From positions 57,694 through 121,693 of the forward strand of contig NZ_FOQY01000025.1 in assembly GCF_900113865.1 (NCBI RefSeq): a stretch of 64,000 nucleotides of DNA, written 5' to 3'. Shown here piece by piece: positions 10,383-18,869 of this stretch. Position 1 is the stretch's first letter. Every line of letters begins with the position of its first letter. The stretch is from Streptosporangium canum (GTDB taxonomy: Bacteria; Actinomycetota; Actinomycetes; Streptosporangiales; Streptosporangiaceae). The position numbers and the translations under genes are program-made. The notes below the pieces were generated by a model. That model saw nothing but the letters and a program-made list of their open reading frames with translations. It was not told the origin of the DNA and did no database searches.

Positions 10383-11280
10383 GCTGCTCGTCGCGCTCGG
10401 CGAGGAAGGCCTCGAACTGGGCGGCGAGCTCGTCGCCGGTGGGCATCTCGGAGGGCTCCGCCATCAGGTTCTCGCGCTCGGAGCCGGCGGCGAACGCGTC
10501 ATACTGCTGCTCGAGGCCGGTGATCGCGGTGGACAGCTCGTCGGAGGCCTCGATCTGCTCGGCGATCTCGGTGTCGGTGCTCTCCGCGGCCTCGCGCAGG
10601 CTCTCCAGCGGGAACACCAGCCCGGTGCTCCTGGTCACCGCCTCCAGGGCGGTCACCGCCGCCGCGGGATACTCCGCCTGGGCCAGGTAGTGCGGGACGT
10701 GCACGGCGTAGCCGAGGGCGTCGTGGCCCTTGGCGCCGAGCCTGAACTCGATCAGGGCGGCCACGCTGCCGGGCACCTGGACCTTGCCGAAGGCGCTGGT
10801 CTGGCCGGTGACGAGCTCGGGGCGGGTGGCGTGACCGGTGACGCCCAGCGGGCGGGTGTGCGGGACGGCCATCGGGATGCCGTGGGTGGTGACCAGCTTG
10901 CTCACCTTCAGCCGGGTGGCCAGCGCGCCGAGGGCGGCGGTGAACAGCTCCCACTCGCGGTCCGGCTCCGGGCCGGTGAGCAGCAGGAACGGCGTGCCCG
11001 TGGTGTCGTGGACCAGGTGGAGGGCGATCTCGGGGCTCTCCACGCTCACCCACCGGTCGGTGTCGAAGGTCATGATCGGCCGCCGGGACCGGTAGTCGAG
11101 CAGGCGGTCCACGTCAAAGGTCGCGACGACCCGGTGCTCCAGCTCGTTGAGCAGGTGGCCGATGGCGAGCCGTCCGGCGCCACCCGCGTCCACGAACCCG
11201 TCGAAGTGGTAGAGCAGCACCGGATCGGTCAGCTCAGGGACGTCTCCGCTGAGCCGGTAGAGATCCGTCGGGTCGAACAC
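10372..11280 (-). CDS. PAC2-family protein
   Basis: A 302-aa protein of the PAC2 (proteasome assembly chaperone 2-like) family common in actinobacteria. Segments such as LLYHFDGFVDAGGAGRLAIG, a V.TFD.DRL.DYR.RRP segment, and GIPMAVPHTRP match the family. The C-terminus is Glu-rich and helical. Its bacterial function is not settled; a link to the actinobacterial proteasome is only suggested by homology. An open frame runs much further upstream, but the conserved part begins at the GTG at 11280, which has an AAAGG-type ribosome binding site, so that start is used. It is the first gene of a two-gene operon with the Gfo/Idh oxidoreductase. Confidence 0.82.
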   Translation of the reverse strand: MFDPTDLYRLSGDVPELTDPVLLYHFDGFVDAGGAGRLAIGHLLNELEHRVVATFDVDRLLDYRSRRPIMTFDTDRWVSVESPEIALHLVHDTTGTPFLLLTGPEPDREWELFTAALGALATRLKVSKLVTTHGIPMAVPHTRPLGVTGHATRPELVTGQTSAFGKVQVPGSVAALIEFRLGAKGHDALGYAVHVPHYLAQAEYPAAAVTALEAVTRSTGLVFPLESLREAAESTDTEIAEQIEASDELSTAITGLEQQYDAFAAGSERENLMAEPSEMPTGDELAAQFEAFLAERDEQRGD

Positions 11281-11382
11281 CGTGTTCCAGCCTTTCGTCG
11301 GTCGTCTCTTCAGATGAACCCGTGGGGCGCCCGGTGAATTCCGCCTACCCGCGGCGATCACTGGGCACCCTATCGGGGCACA

Positions 11383-11775
11383 ATGGATCCCATGCAGCCT
11401 GACCCGGAGCTCGAGGAGTTCGCGACCCGCCTGTTCGACCTGGCCAGGACCGGGCAGACCGAGCAGCTCCGCGCCTACGTCGAGGCCGGGGTCCCGGCCG
11501 ACCTGTGCAACGACCGGGGCGACACGCTGCTGATGCTCGCCGCCTACCACGGTCACCCGGAGACGGTCCGGGCGCTGACCGCCCTGGGCGCCGACCCGGG
11601 GCGGGCCAATGACCGGGGGCAGACGCCGCTGTCCGGCGCGGTCTTCAAAAAGGAGCCCGAGGTGGTCCGCGCCCTCCTGGAGGCGGGCGCCGACCCGGAC
11701 GCGGGGAGCCCTTCGGCGACGGACGCGGCCCGGATGTTCGGCCAGGACGAGTACCTCAAATGGTTCGGGCATTAA
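11383..11775 (+). CDS. ankyrin-repeat protein
   Basis: A 130-aa protein made of about three ankyrin repeats. The pattern is clear in GDTLLMLAAYHGHPETVRAL, then GQTPLSGAVFKKEPEVVRAL with LLEAGADPDAG after it. Ankyrin repeats bind other proteins; no enzymatic residues are present. The ATG at 11383 lies seven bases after a TATCGG box (11371-11376) and has no ribosome binding site, suggesting leaderless expression. ATG 11392 is an alternative. It is divergent from the PAC2 operon. Small stand-alone ankyrin proteins of this type occur in many actinomycetes, and their partners are not known. Confidence 0.85.
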   Translation: MDPMQPDPELEEFATRLFDLARTGQTEQLRAYVEAGVPADLCNDRGDTLLMLAAYHGHPETVRALTALGADPGRANDRGQTPLSGAVFKKEPEVVRALLEAGADPDAGSPSATDAARMFGQDEYLKWFGH

Positions 11776-11845
11776 TCCTTATTTAGGGTCCGTCATTACT
11801 GTCAGATATATATGAAAGCACTCAGAGTTAGGCCATTCTTGACGG

Positions 11846-12838
11846 GTGGGAACTACTGCTACGCACAGGTTCAATCAGCCCCTCCGTCTGCCTCCGCTTC
11901 TCTGTCCCTTCCCGAGCGAAGTCAATCCCCATGTCGAGCAGGTCGACAAAGAGACCCTCGAATGGCTCATCGACTCGGAAATGCTGGACGACGCCGAGAC
12001 GGTGGAGCGCTACAGACAGGCGAAGTACGGATGGCTGTCCGCCCGGACATATCCCTACGCCGAGCATCACACCCTCCGGCTGGTGAGCGACTGGTGCGTG
12101 TGGCTGTTCGCCTTCGATGACGCGTTCTGCGAGTCGGACAGGCGCGCCGCCGAGATAGCACGCGCACTGCCGCAGTTCTACGCCGTCCTGGAGGATCTGA
12201 ACGCCGGCTCCGAGGTCGACGACGTGTTCGCCAAGTCCCTGCTGGAGATCAAGGGCAGGATCGCCGCCTACGGCGACGACGAGCAGCTCGACCGGTGGCG
12301 AAACGTCACCAAGGACTACCTGTTCGCCCAGGTGTGGGAGGCGGCCAACCGGGAGGACGAGGTGGTGCCCTCCCTGGACGACTACATCTTCATGCGGCGG
12401 CGGACCGGGGCCATGCTCACGGTCTTCGCCCTCATCGACGTCGCCAGCGGCCGCGGCCTGAGTGCCGACGAGTGGCGCCACCCCGGAATGCGCGCGATCA
12501 CCGAGAGCGCCAACGACGTCGTCGTCTGGGACAACGACCTCATCTCCTACGCCAAGGAGAGCGACAGCGGCAACTCCCGCAACAACCTGGTGAACGTGCT
12601 GGCCGAGCACCGGCACTACTCCCGCCAGGAGGCGATGGAGGAGATCGGCGAGATGCGCAACCAGGCCATCGCCGACATGGTGGCCGTACGCCCCTCGCTG
12701 GAGGCGCTCGGCTCGGAGGCGGTGCTCGCCTACGTGCGCGGCCTGGAGTTCTGGATCAGCGGCAGCGTCGACTACTCGCTGACCAGCTCCCGCTACACCG
12801 ACGCCTGGCGGGCGGCCCGGCGGCGCTCCACCCGGTGA
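11846..12838 (+). CDS. class I terpene synthase
   Basis: A 330-aa class I terpene cyclase, which ionises a prenyl diphosphate and cyclises the carbocation. All key motifs are present. The aspartate-rich motif is D91-D92-A-F-C-E96. The pyrophosphate-sensor Arg is within R183-R185, about 46 residues ahead of the NSE triad. The NSE triad is N230-D231-x-x-S234-x-x-K-E238. The C-terminal R316-Y317 pair is also present. The length suits a single-domain sesquiterpene- or monoterpene-type enzyme rather than the two-domain geosmin synthase. The start is GTG 11846. No prenyltransferase or P450 is adjacent. Its stop codon directly abuts the stop of the convergent STAND gene. The product cannot be predicted. 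Confidence 0.9.
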   Translation: MGTTATHRFNQPLRLPPLLCPFPSEVNPHVEQVDKETLEWLIDSEMLDDAETVERYRQAKYGWLSARTYPYAEHHTLRLVSDWCVWLFAFDDAFCESDRRAAEIARALPQFYAVLEDLNAGSEVDDVFAKSLLEIKGRIAAYGDDEQLDRWRNVTKDYLFAQVWEAANREDEVVPSLDDYIFMRRRTGAMLTVFALIDVASGRGLSADEWRHPGMRAITESANDVVVWDNDLISYAKESDSGNSRNNLVNVLAEHRHYSRQEAMEEIGEMRNQAIADMVAVRPSLEALGSEAVLAYVRGLEFWISGSVDYSLTSSRYTDAWRAARRRSTR

Positions 12839-14956
12839 TCACATCTGGGGGAGCGGATCGTCCGATTCATGGTCGCCGAGTGCGAGCTCGATCAGCTCCT
12901 CCAGATTCAACTTCTTGCCCTGCGCGAACGCCTCCTCGTGCGCCTGCTCGCCCAGGACGCGCCTGCACTCCTTGACGCACCGGTCGTGCTCGGGGTTGAA
13001 GAACGGCGAGTTCATCTGGGGCATCCCGAAGGTGCGCCAGTTCGCCTGACCGGCGCCCATCAGGCGGGCCGCGAGCACCGGCTGCCCGTCATCCAGTGCC
13101 TGCTTGGCCACCACCTCGATCGCCAGGCCGATGCCGAGCACGTCGTGGAAGTTGCGCTTGAGCCGGAGCGCCTCGCGCGCGTTGGCCATGGACTCCGGGG
13201 CACGGCCCATCGCCTGGTGGACGCTGGCCAGCGCGTAGATGGCGTAGGAGCGCAGCCACAGCTCGCCGCGCTGGGTGCAGACCGCGATGCAGTCGCGCAA
13301 CAGCACCTCGGCCTCGGCCGGATCGTTCTGCATGAGCAGCACCATCGACAGCTCGACGATCGAGGGGAGCAGCCCCGGGTTGAGCTCCCGGCCGCTCTTG
13401 TGGAACTCGATCGCGACGCCGAGCAGCGCGCTGGCCTTCTGCAGGTCGCCCTGGAGGAACGCGGCCGTGCCGAGCATCTTGGTGGCCAGGATGACCGCGC
13501 CGGAGTCGCCCACCCGGACGGCGTCCGAACTGCACTTCTCTGCCGCGTCGACGGCGCCGGAGATGTTGCCCTGCGCGCTGTTGATGTAGGAGAGCACCCA
13601 CAGCGCCTTGCACCGCTCCGGAGTCGGCTGGGACGTCAGCTCCAGGGTCTTCTCCAGATAGAGCCTGCCCTCGCGGGCCAGCCCGCAGGCCACCCACATG
13701 AACCACAGGGAGGACAGGAGCTTCAGCCCTGCCTGGACCTCGGAGGGGTTGCGCAGGCAGTAGTCCAGGGCCACGCGGATGTTGTCGTGCTCATGGCGCA
13801 TCCGGATGTACCAGTAGACCTGGCGGGCGCCGGACCAGGCGTCCTCGCTCCTCGTGGCGAGCTGCAGGTAGTAGTCGCGGTGCCGCTCCCGGACGGCGGC
13901 GGTCTCGCCGAGCTTCTCCAGCCACTCCTCGCCGTACTGGCGCAGGGTGTCGATCAGCCGGTAGCGGTGCCCCGAGGGCGTGCCGTCGCTCAGCAGGATG
14001 GACTTCTCCACCAGGCTGGCGACGAGGTCCATGACGTCCTCGGCGGGCAGGCTCTCCCCGGAGCAGACGTAGCGGGCGGCGTCCAGCTCGAAGTCGCCGG
14101 CGAAGACCGACAGCCGGGCCCACAGGAGCCGCTCTGCGGGCTCGCACAGCTCGTGGCTCCAGCCGATCGCGGCGCGCAGCGTCTGGTGGCGGGGCAGCGC
14201 CGTACGGCTGGCGCCGGCGAGCAGACTGAACCGGTCGGCCAGCAGGCCGAGGATCTGCTCCACCGACAGCGCCCGCATCCGGACCGCGGCCAGCTCGATG
14301 GCGAGCGGGATGCCGTCCAGGCGGCGGCAGAGCTCGGCCACGGGGCCGATGTTCTGCTCGTCCAGCATGAAGTTGGGCACCACCGCGCCCGCCCGCGCGG
14401 TGAAGAGCTGCACCGCCTCGTTGCTGAAGACGTCTTCTCCGGGCGAGTCGCCGGGGACGGTCAGCGGCGGGATGGTGACCGTGTGCTCGCCTCTGGCGTT
14501 GAGCGACTGGCGGCTGGTCGCCAGGATGGTCAGGCCCCTGGCGCTGCTCAGCAGATCCTCGAAGAGCGCGGCGCAGGCGTCGACCAGATGCTCGCACGTG
14601 TCGATGATCAGCAGGATCTCGCGGTCGCCCAGCCACTCGACCAGCGTCTCGTCCGCCGAGCGGGAGGACTGGTCGGCGATCCCGAGCGCCGAGGTGATCG
14701 TGTGCCTGACCATCCCCGAGTCCTGCAGCCGGGCCAGGTCGGCGAACCACACGCCGTCCCTGAACTGGCCGCGCATCAGGTGCGCGATGCGCAGCGCCGT
14801 GCGGGACTTGCCGACACCGCCGATGCCGGTCACCGTGACCAGGCGGTGCTCGCGGAGCCGCTGCCGGAGGGTGGTCAGCAACCTGGTGCGTCCCACGAAG
14901 CTGGTTAGCTCGTTGGGGAGATTGCCGTCTCGCCGCCATCCTGATGGCGTTGCCAT
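12839..14956 (-). CDS. STAND/NB-ARC ATPase with TPR-like C-terminus
   Basis: A 705-aa ATPase resembling the central part of LuxR-LAL/AfsR-type regulators. After a NLPNELTSFVGRTRLL lead it has Walker A GIGGVGKS (~44-51), Walker B-like ILLIIDTCEHLVDA, LTILATSRQ and RLDGIPLAIELAA, all typical of this class. The C-terminal ~350 residues are helical repeats. There is no N-terminal SARP or C-terminal LuxR helix-turn-helix, so direct DNA binding is not evident. An open frame continues upstream of the chosen ATG (14956), but that extension is Arg/Pro-rich and unlike the family, and the ATG has a GAGG site. It converges on the terpene synthase with no intervening base. Function unknown. Confidence 0.8.
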   Translation of the reverse strand: MATPSGWRRDGNLPNELTSFVGRTRLLTTLRQRLREHRLVTVTGIGGVGKSRTALRIAHLMRGQFRDGVWFADLARLQDSGMVRHTITSALGIADQSSRSADETLVEWLGDREILLIIDTCEHLVDACAALFEDLLSSARGLTILATSRQSLNARGEHTVTIPPLTVPGDSPGEDVFSNEAVQLFTARAGAVVPNFMLDEQNIGPVAELCRRLDGIPLAIELAAVRMRALSVEQILGLLADRFSLLAGASRTALPRHQTLRAAIGWSHELCEPAERLLWARLSVFAGDFELDAARYVCSGESLPAEDVMDLVASLVEKSILLSDGTPSGHRYRLIDTLRQYGEEWLEKLGETAAVRERHRDYYLQLATRSEDAWSGARQVYWYIRMRHEHDNIRVALDYCLRNPSEVQAGLKLLSSLWFMWVACGLAREGRLYLEKTLELTSQPTPERCKALWVLSYINSAQGNISGAVDAAEKCSSDAVRVGDSGAVILATKMLGTAAFLQGDLQKASALLGVAIEFHKSGRELNPGLLPSIVELSMVLLMQNDPAEAEVLLRDCIAVCTQRGELWLRSYAIYALASVHQAMGRAPESMANAREALRLKRNFHDVLGIGLAIEVVAKQALDDGQPVLAARLMGAGQANWRTFGMPQMNSPFFNPEHDRCVKECRRVLGEQAHEEAFAQGKKLNLEELIELALGDHESDDPLPQM

Positions 14957-15123
14957 GGCCGCCTCACGGGGGGTAGCTGACACTGCATCCGCATCGTACC
15001 CGCCGGACCCCCCGGCTGTCCTTGGGGCCGCGGGGCTACGGTGGCGGGCTTTCCGCCGAAGGGGAGACACGCCTTGTCCCCGATGGAGAAATGACTCACC
15101 GTCACGGTGGCTAGCATGGAGGC

Positions 15124-15291
15124 GTGACATCGCATGAGCCTGACGACCTGCGCCCCGTCGACCTCTCCGACGACGGGCCGCCCATCCTGCCCGACCAGAC
15201 CAGCGACGACACCGACCTGGGGTGGGGCGACTGGCGGGAGCCGGACGACGACGCCCGGTTCCTGGAGGACCGTCCGCCCCACTGGGGCTAG
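15124..15291 (+). CDS. small acidic conserved-type protein (55 aa)
   Basis: A 55-aa acidic, Asp/Pro/Trp-rich protein with the core DDTDLGWGDW and a C-terminal FLEDRPPHWG. I recall similar very short proteins ending in a R-P-P-H motif in other actinomycetes, but no function is known. A TAGCAT box (15112-15117) ends six bases ahead of the GTG start, suggesting a leaderless transcript. It stands alone between the STAND gene and the gas-vesicle operon, which ends in the opposite orientation. Codon usage follows the surrounding genes (strong third-position G/C), which supports it being real. Confidence 0.6.
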   Translation: MTSHEPDDLRPVDLSDDGPPILPDQTSDDTDLGWGDWREPDDDARFLEDRPPHWG

Positions 15292-15386
15292 CCCGCGTCC
15301 GGGGCGGTCGCGGGGCGTGCCCAGGGGAGCCGCGCGATCGCGGCCGACCGGACCGGCGCCGCGAGCCCGGTCGGTCCACGGCCCGG

Positions 15387-15743
15387 TCAGTCCACGGGGA
15401 GAAGGGTCCCCAGGGGGCCGAGGTCGAGGTTGAGGTCGGACGGGGACAGGTCGAAACGCTCGCACAGCTCGGTCATGGCCTCTTCGAGGCGCATCAGGGT
15501 CAGCCCCAGCGTCTCGATCTGCTCGTCGGACAGGTCACCCTGGTCCATCCGCCGCACGCACTGCCGTTCCACCAGCTGGCGTACGAGCTCGACGAGGGTG
15601 AGGACGAGACAGGTCAGATCCCGCTCGACCCGCTCGGGGTCGGTCTCGACGCGCCAGCGGCCCGAACGCGCCGTGTCCGGCGCCGCCGCGGCGCTCACCG
15701 CGAGAGGCTCACTCGCGGGCCGGTTCATATCCGTGCTTGTCAT
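15387..15743 (-). CDS. gvpK: gas vesicle protein GvpK
   Basis: A 118-aa protein matching GvpK. After a variable N-terminus comes the conserved block DPERVERDLTCLVLTLVELV, then RQLVERQ.VRRMD.G.LS..QIE.LG, and the diagnostic C-terminal FDLSPSDLNLDLGPLGTLLP. GvpK is an accessory factor needed for gas vesicle formation in several hosts. It is the last gene of the operon. Its start (GTG or ATG near 15743, with an internal ATG at 15728) overlaps the end of gvpS, indicating translational coupling. Confidence 0.93.
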   Translation of the reverse strand: MTSTDMNRPASEPLAVSAAAAPDTARSGRWRVETDPERVERDLTCLVLTLVELVRQLVERQCVRRMDQGDLSDEQIETLGLTLMRLEEAMTELCERFDLSPSDLNLDLGPLGTLLPVD

Positions 15744-15966
15744 GTCCGTTCTTCCGCTCGGTCGTGAAGGACCCGTTGACAGAGGTGATCAGCACGCGCA
15801 GGGAGACGCGCACGAGGTCGATGTCGGCGATGGAGAGGACGAGGTCCCCGGTGACGACGACGCCACCGGCCAGCAGCCTGTCCAGCAGGTCGACAAGTGC
15901 CACCCGCTCGGGCGGAAGGCGCCCCTCGGCGGCCAGCGCGGCGCCTCGCGACCTCTCAGCCGCCAT
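15709..15966 (-). CDS. gvpS: gas vesicle protein GvpS (GvpA/J family)
   Basis: An 85-aa member of the GvpA/J/M/S structural family. The core VALVDLLDRLLAGGVVVTGD is followed by LVLSIADIDLVRVSLRVLITSV, the helix-strand-strand-helix unit that builds or nucleates the vesicle shell. The short basic/charged C-terminus differs from the major shell protein. A longer open frame exists upstream, but the ATG at 15966 begins the conserved protein. It overlaps the end of gvpL by 11 bp and runs into gvpK. The name GvpS follows the actinobacterial gene order L-S-K; on sequence alone GvpJ/M is possible. Confidence 0.85.
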   Translation of the reverse strand: MAAERSRGAALAAEGRLPPERVALVDLLDRLLAGGVVVTGDLVLSIADIDLVRVSLRVLITSVNGSFTTERKNGHDKHGYEPARE

Positions 15967-16759
15967 CGCGTGACTCCGGATCACCGGCGTCGAGGTCCAG
16001 GTCGAGGGTGGTGAAGGAGTAGGGCGCCCAGGGGCCGGTGAGCTCCACGTCGATCCCCTGCCCGCGGAGGGTGTCGAGGACGGCGGCGAACTCGTCGCCG
16101 CGCTCGTCGTCGACGAGGTAGGCGCCGTTGAGCAGCATCCACTCGTCGCGGCCGGACAGGCTCGGGTCCTGAGGCCTGTGGCGCCGGCTCGCGACGGCGA
16201 CGGCCGCCAGCGAGGTGTGGATGCGCTCGGCCTGGGCGGCCGCACGCCGCCAGGCGTCCTCCCGGCCGCGCAGGCTCGCCTGGCGGCGTTTCAGGTAGGC
16301 GATGCCGGGACTGTCCGCCTCCGGGGCGTCCCCGCCCTCCGCGCCGGCGGCTTCCGCGGCCTGCTGCGCGTATGCCTTCACCCCCCACTCCTTCCGCCCG
16401 GTGACGTGGGAGAGCAGCGTGACGAAGTCGTCGTGCCGCCGTTCCAGCAGCTCGCCCACCTGTTCCTGGCTGCTGTAGACGGTCACGAGCCGGATGGGCG
16501 CCGTCGCGGCCGTCTCCGCCACGACCTCCACGACATGGTGGTGGGCGCGGGCCGTTTTCCCCACCCAGTCCAGGTCCTCCAGGGAGCGCCGCAGCGGCTC
16601 CTCCCCGAACTGGTCCAGCGGCACGGTGCTCACATAGGCGACGAGCCCGGCGCGCTCGATCGTCCACACGGGCGTGCCGGCCACCCCCGTCAGGCCGGCC
16701 GGGTGGGGACGGCCCACGTCGCGCGCGACCGCGTAGACGTACGTGCCGGAGTCAGCCAC
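15956..16759 (-). CDS. gvpL: gas vesicle protein GvpL (GvpF/L family)
   Basis: A 267-aa GvpF/L-family protein. It starts with the family's TYVYAVA segment and has the LVSTVPLDQFGEE-like and RAHHHVVEVV segments in the first half. It ends with LTGPWAPYSF, the counterpart of the GPWPPYSF tail of GvpF/L. These proteins are minor components or assembly chaperones for GvpA. The GTG at 16759 is chosen over longer in-frame starts because the conserved TYVYAV block follows at once and the codon overlaps the gvpJ stop by 8 bp. About 40 residues after the first third are Ala/Glu-rich. Confidence 0.9.
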   Translation of the reverse strand: MADSGTYVYAVARDVGRPHPAGLTGVAGTPVWTIERAGLVAYVSTVPLDQFGEEPLRRSLEDLDWVGKTARAHHHVVEVVAETAATAPIRLVTVYSSQEQVGELLERRHDDFVTLLSHVTGRKEWGVKAYAQQAAEAAGAEGGDAPEADSPGIAYLKRRQASLRGREDAWRRAAAQAERIHTSLAAVAVASRRHRPQDPSLSGRDEWMLLNGAYLVDDERGDEFAAVLDTLRGQGIDVELTGPWAPYSFTTLDLDLDAGDPESRDGG

Positions 16760-17339
16760 CGTCGTCCTCCGCTCCGCGCGACCGCCTCCTGGCGGTCCTC
16801 CGCCGGGGCTCGACGGGACGGCGCTCGTCCCGCTCGTCGTGGTCGCTCCGGTCGTCCCGCTCGTCACGGGAGTCGTCCCGGCGTTCCCTGCCGCCCGGCT
16901 CGTCGTGGAACTCCTCCCGGCGGACCCTGCCGCCCGGCTTGTCGTGGAGCTCCTCCCGGCGGTCCCGGCCCTCCTCAAGCTCTCTGCGGTCCCTGTCAGA
17001 AAGCTCTCCCAGGTCACCCTCCGCGGCGACGAGCCGTTTGCGGAGCCGGCGGTTCTCCTCGACCAGGTCGCGGTCCTTCGAGCTGAGCCACGGGTCGTGC
17101 TCCCACCAGTCGATGCCCAGCTCCCGGGCCGTGTCCACCGAGGCGATCAGCAGCCGCAGCTTGATCGTGAGCAGCTCGATGTCCAGCAGGTTCACGCGGA
17201 TGTCGCCTACGATCACCACGCCTCTGTCGAGCACCCGCTCCAGGATGTCGCCGAGGTTGGTGGACGACCCCTGCCGGGCGGGCGCCCTGCCGCCGTAGCC
17301 TTGGACCATCGGGGAACCGGAGCGCACGGGATCGGCCAT
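16752..17339 (-). CDS. gvpJ: gas vesicle protein GvpJ with long charged tail
   Basis: A 195-aa protein. Residues ~25-75 are a clear GvpA/J domain: LGDILERVLDRGVVIVGDIR followed by VNLLDIELLTIKLRLLIASVDTA. The remaining ~110 residues form a very charged Arg/Asp/Glu tail with near-repeats of R-R-E-E-x-H-D-(K/E)-P-G-G-R. GvpJ is a minor shell or nucleation protein. The ATG at 17339 is used because residues upstream in the frame are not conserved. It lies 1 bp after gvpO and overlaps gvpL by 8 bp. The tail is encoded by imperfectly repeated DNA (about 16850-16960) and may be length-variable. Confidence 0.88.
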   Translation of the reverse strand: MADPVRSGSPMVQGYGGRAPARQGSSTNLGDILERVLDRGVVIVGDIRVNLLDIELLTIKLRLLIASVDTARELGIDWWEHDPWLSSKDRDLVEENRRLRKRLVAAEGDLGELSDRDRRELEEGRDRREELHDKPGGRVRREEFHDEPGGRERRDDSRDERDDRSDHDERDERRPVEPRRRTARRRSRGAEDDGG

Positions 17340-17340
17340 C

Positions 17341-17775
17341 TCAGTGCGCCTCGCCGTCGTCGCCTCTGCCGCGCTTGTAGCGCCGCGTCCTGCGGTATGA
17401 GAGCAGGTCTCCCTCCCGGTCCAGGTCGATCTCGTAGAGTGCCAGGATGTCGCCCGAGGAAGGGACGCGGCGGTCCTCGACGACCTCGACCCCGACCCGC
17501 CAGCCATCCTGCTCCGGCTGTACGAAGACGACGCCCTCGGCCTCGCGCCCGGTCAGCTCGGCGATGTGACGCACCCCGACCCGGCCGGCGGTCACCGCGG
17601 AGAGGGCGCGCCGACGGGTGCCGGAAGCCTCCTCCTCCTCCTCCTCCTCGTCCGCGATGTCCTCGTCCTCGTCGAAGGCGTCGTCCTCCTCGTCGAGCGG
17701 CGCCGCCTCTTCTTCCTCGTAGAGGTCGTCGGAGACGTCCGCACGTTTGTCATGGGTTCTACGGCTGACGGGCAC
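17341..17775 (-). CDS. gvpO: gas vesicle protein GvpO
   Basis: A 144-aa GvpO-type protein. The first ~50 residues are an acidic run (EEEEAAPLDEEDDAFDEDED and more). The conserved C-terminal domain follows, with ELTGREAEGVVFV, DGWRVGVEVVEDRRVPSS, DILALYEIDLDREGDLLSY and a basic end. GvpO is an accessory protein required for vesicle formation, reported in haloarchaea and actinomycetes. The start is GTG 17775, four bases from the gvpG stop. In Streptomyces-type clusters gvpO comes first; here it is sixth in the transcription order. Confidence 0.9.
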   Translation of the reverse strand: MPVSRRTHDKRADVSDDLYEEEEAAPLDEEDDAFDEDEDIADEEEEEEEASGTRRRALSAVTAGRVGVRHIAELTGREAEGVVFVQPEQDGWRVGVEVVEDRRVPSSGDILALYEIDLDREGDLLSYRRTRRYKRGRGDDGEAH

Positions 17776-17779
17776 GAGG

Positions 17780-18052
17780 TCACTCCCACTCTCCGCTTCT
17801 CCCCGGCGCGTCCGCGCCGGGGAGGTCCGGCTGGACCACCATCTGTTCGAGGATCTCCGACGTCGCCCGAGCCTCCTCCTCCTCGGAGATCTCGCCGGAG
17901 AGCCTGGCCTCCTCCAGCTCCTCCAGCCGGCGCCGGACCGCCGCCGGGTGCCGCATTTCGAGCTCGGCCTGTTCCTGGATCAGCTCTCCGATCCGGATGA
18001 GCGCGCGGATCGGCGCGAACGGCAGGCCGATGGTCAGACCCAGCAGGTCCAT
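17780..18052 (-). CDS. gvpG: gas vesicle protein GvpG
   Basis: A 90-aa GvpG protein. The N-terminal hydrophobic/amphipathic start MDLLGLTIGLPFAPIRAL is typical of the family. It is followed by a helical stretch of E-L-E-E-A-R-L-S-G-E-I-S-E-E-E type and a variable tail. GvpG is a small accessory protein of vesicle assembly that works with GvpF/L. The ATG at 18052 lies just after the gvpF stop (3-bp gap), and gvpO begins 4 bp beyond its own stop. Confidence 0.9.
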   Translation of the reverse strand: MDLLGLTIGLPFAPIRALIRIGELIQEQAELEMRHPAAVRRRLEELEEARLSGEISEEEEARATSEILEQMVVQPDLPGADAPGRSGEWE

Positions 18053-18055
18053 CTG

Positions 18056-18868
18056 TCATCCCCCCTGTCCCGGCGCCATGACGAAGTCGTACGGCGCCAG
18101 CGGGCCGAGCAGGCGCAGATCGATCCGGCCCGCCCATCGCTCGCCGAACTCGTCCAGGACCTTCTCGAACTCCGCCCGCCGGTCGGTGTCCACGAGGACG
18201 GCCACATGCGCGGCGTCCTGCTCGTGGGTCGGCTCACGCACGACGACGCCGACGCACGTCGGAGCGAGGGCGTCGACCAGCGCGGCCGTGTCCGCGTCGC
18301 GCTTGGCCGCGACCGCCTCGCCGATCATCTGCCCGAGCTGAATCCGCGCGTCCCAGGTCGCGTCCTCCGGCCGGCCGCGGATCTCCTCGCGCAGCCGGGC
18401 GGCCTCCCGGTCCTCGGCGAGCACCTCGCCGATCACCACCCGCTCGACGTACCGGCCCTTGACGACGTACTCCACCCGCCCCTCCAGCTCTTTCAGGGCG
18501 GCGAGGAAGTCGTCGTGGTTGGGGCCCAGCAACTCCTCGACGACCGCCTCGGGGTTGGCCACCACCGCCCCGAAGCGGAACGGGAGCACGGGCACCTCGG
18601 CCGCGGTGGCGTCCAGCAGCCGCTGATGGGCCAGCAGGTCGTCCGGCCTGCCGAGCGGGCGGTCCAGGACGATGTCACTCACCAGCGCGGCGATCTCGCC
18701 GTGCCGTATCAGACTGATCCGGCCGGGTGGATCCCCCACGCCCCGGGCCTCGGGATCCAGCTCGACGTCCGCCGGCACGACGCCGTAGACGTAGGAGTTG
18801 CTGTCCTGGTCACGCCGGGCGGTCTTCCCGGCCTCGGCGGTCCTGGTCCTTCCGGTGGAGCCGGGCAT
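18056..18868 (-). CDS. gvpF: gas vesicle protein GvpF (GvpF/L family)
   Basis: A 270-aa GvpF/L-family protein. The conserved opening YVYGVVPADVE, the VLPFRFGAVV segment in the middle and the closing LRLLGPLAPYDFV are family hallmarks. GvpF binds GvpA and is thought to chaperone shell assembly. The ATG at 18868 has an AGGAGGGG ribosome binding site that overlaps the end of gvpA, so translation is coupled to the shell gene. The first ~20 residues are basic and not conserved. It differs clearly from gvpL in this cluster, so both paralogues are present. Confidence 0.92.
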   Translation of the reverse strand: MPGSTGRTRTAEAGKTARRDQDSNSYVYGVVPADVELDPEARGVGDPPGRISLIRHGEIAALVSDIVLDRPLGRPDDLLAHQRLLDATAAEVPVLPFRFGAVVANPEAVVEELLGPNHDDFLAALKELEGRVEYVVKGRYVERVVIGEVLAEDREAARLREEIRGRPEDATWDARIQLGQMIGEAVAAKRDADTAALVDALAPTCVGVVVREPTHEQDAAHVAVLVDTDRRAEFEKVLDEFGERWAGRIDLRLLGPLAPYDFVMAPGQGG

Positions 18869-18869
18869 C

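Noticed and set aside
10372..11772. 466-residue version of the PAC2 protein
   Set aside because: Residues before GTG 11280 are antisense to the ankyrin gene and unlike the family.
12839..15379. 846-residue version of the minus-strand STAND protein
   Set aside because: The extra N-terminus is Arg/Pro-rich and opposes the small gene at 15124; the conserved protein starts at ATG 14956.
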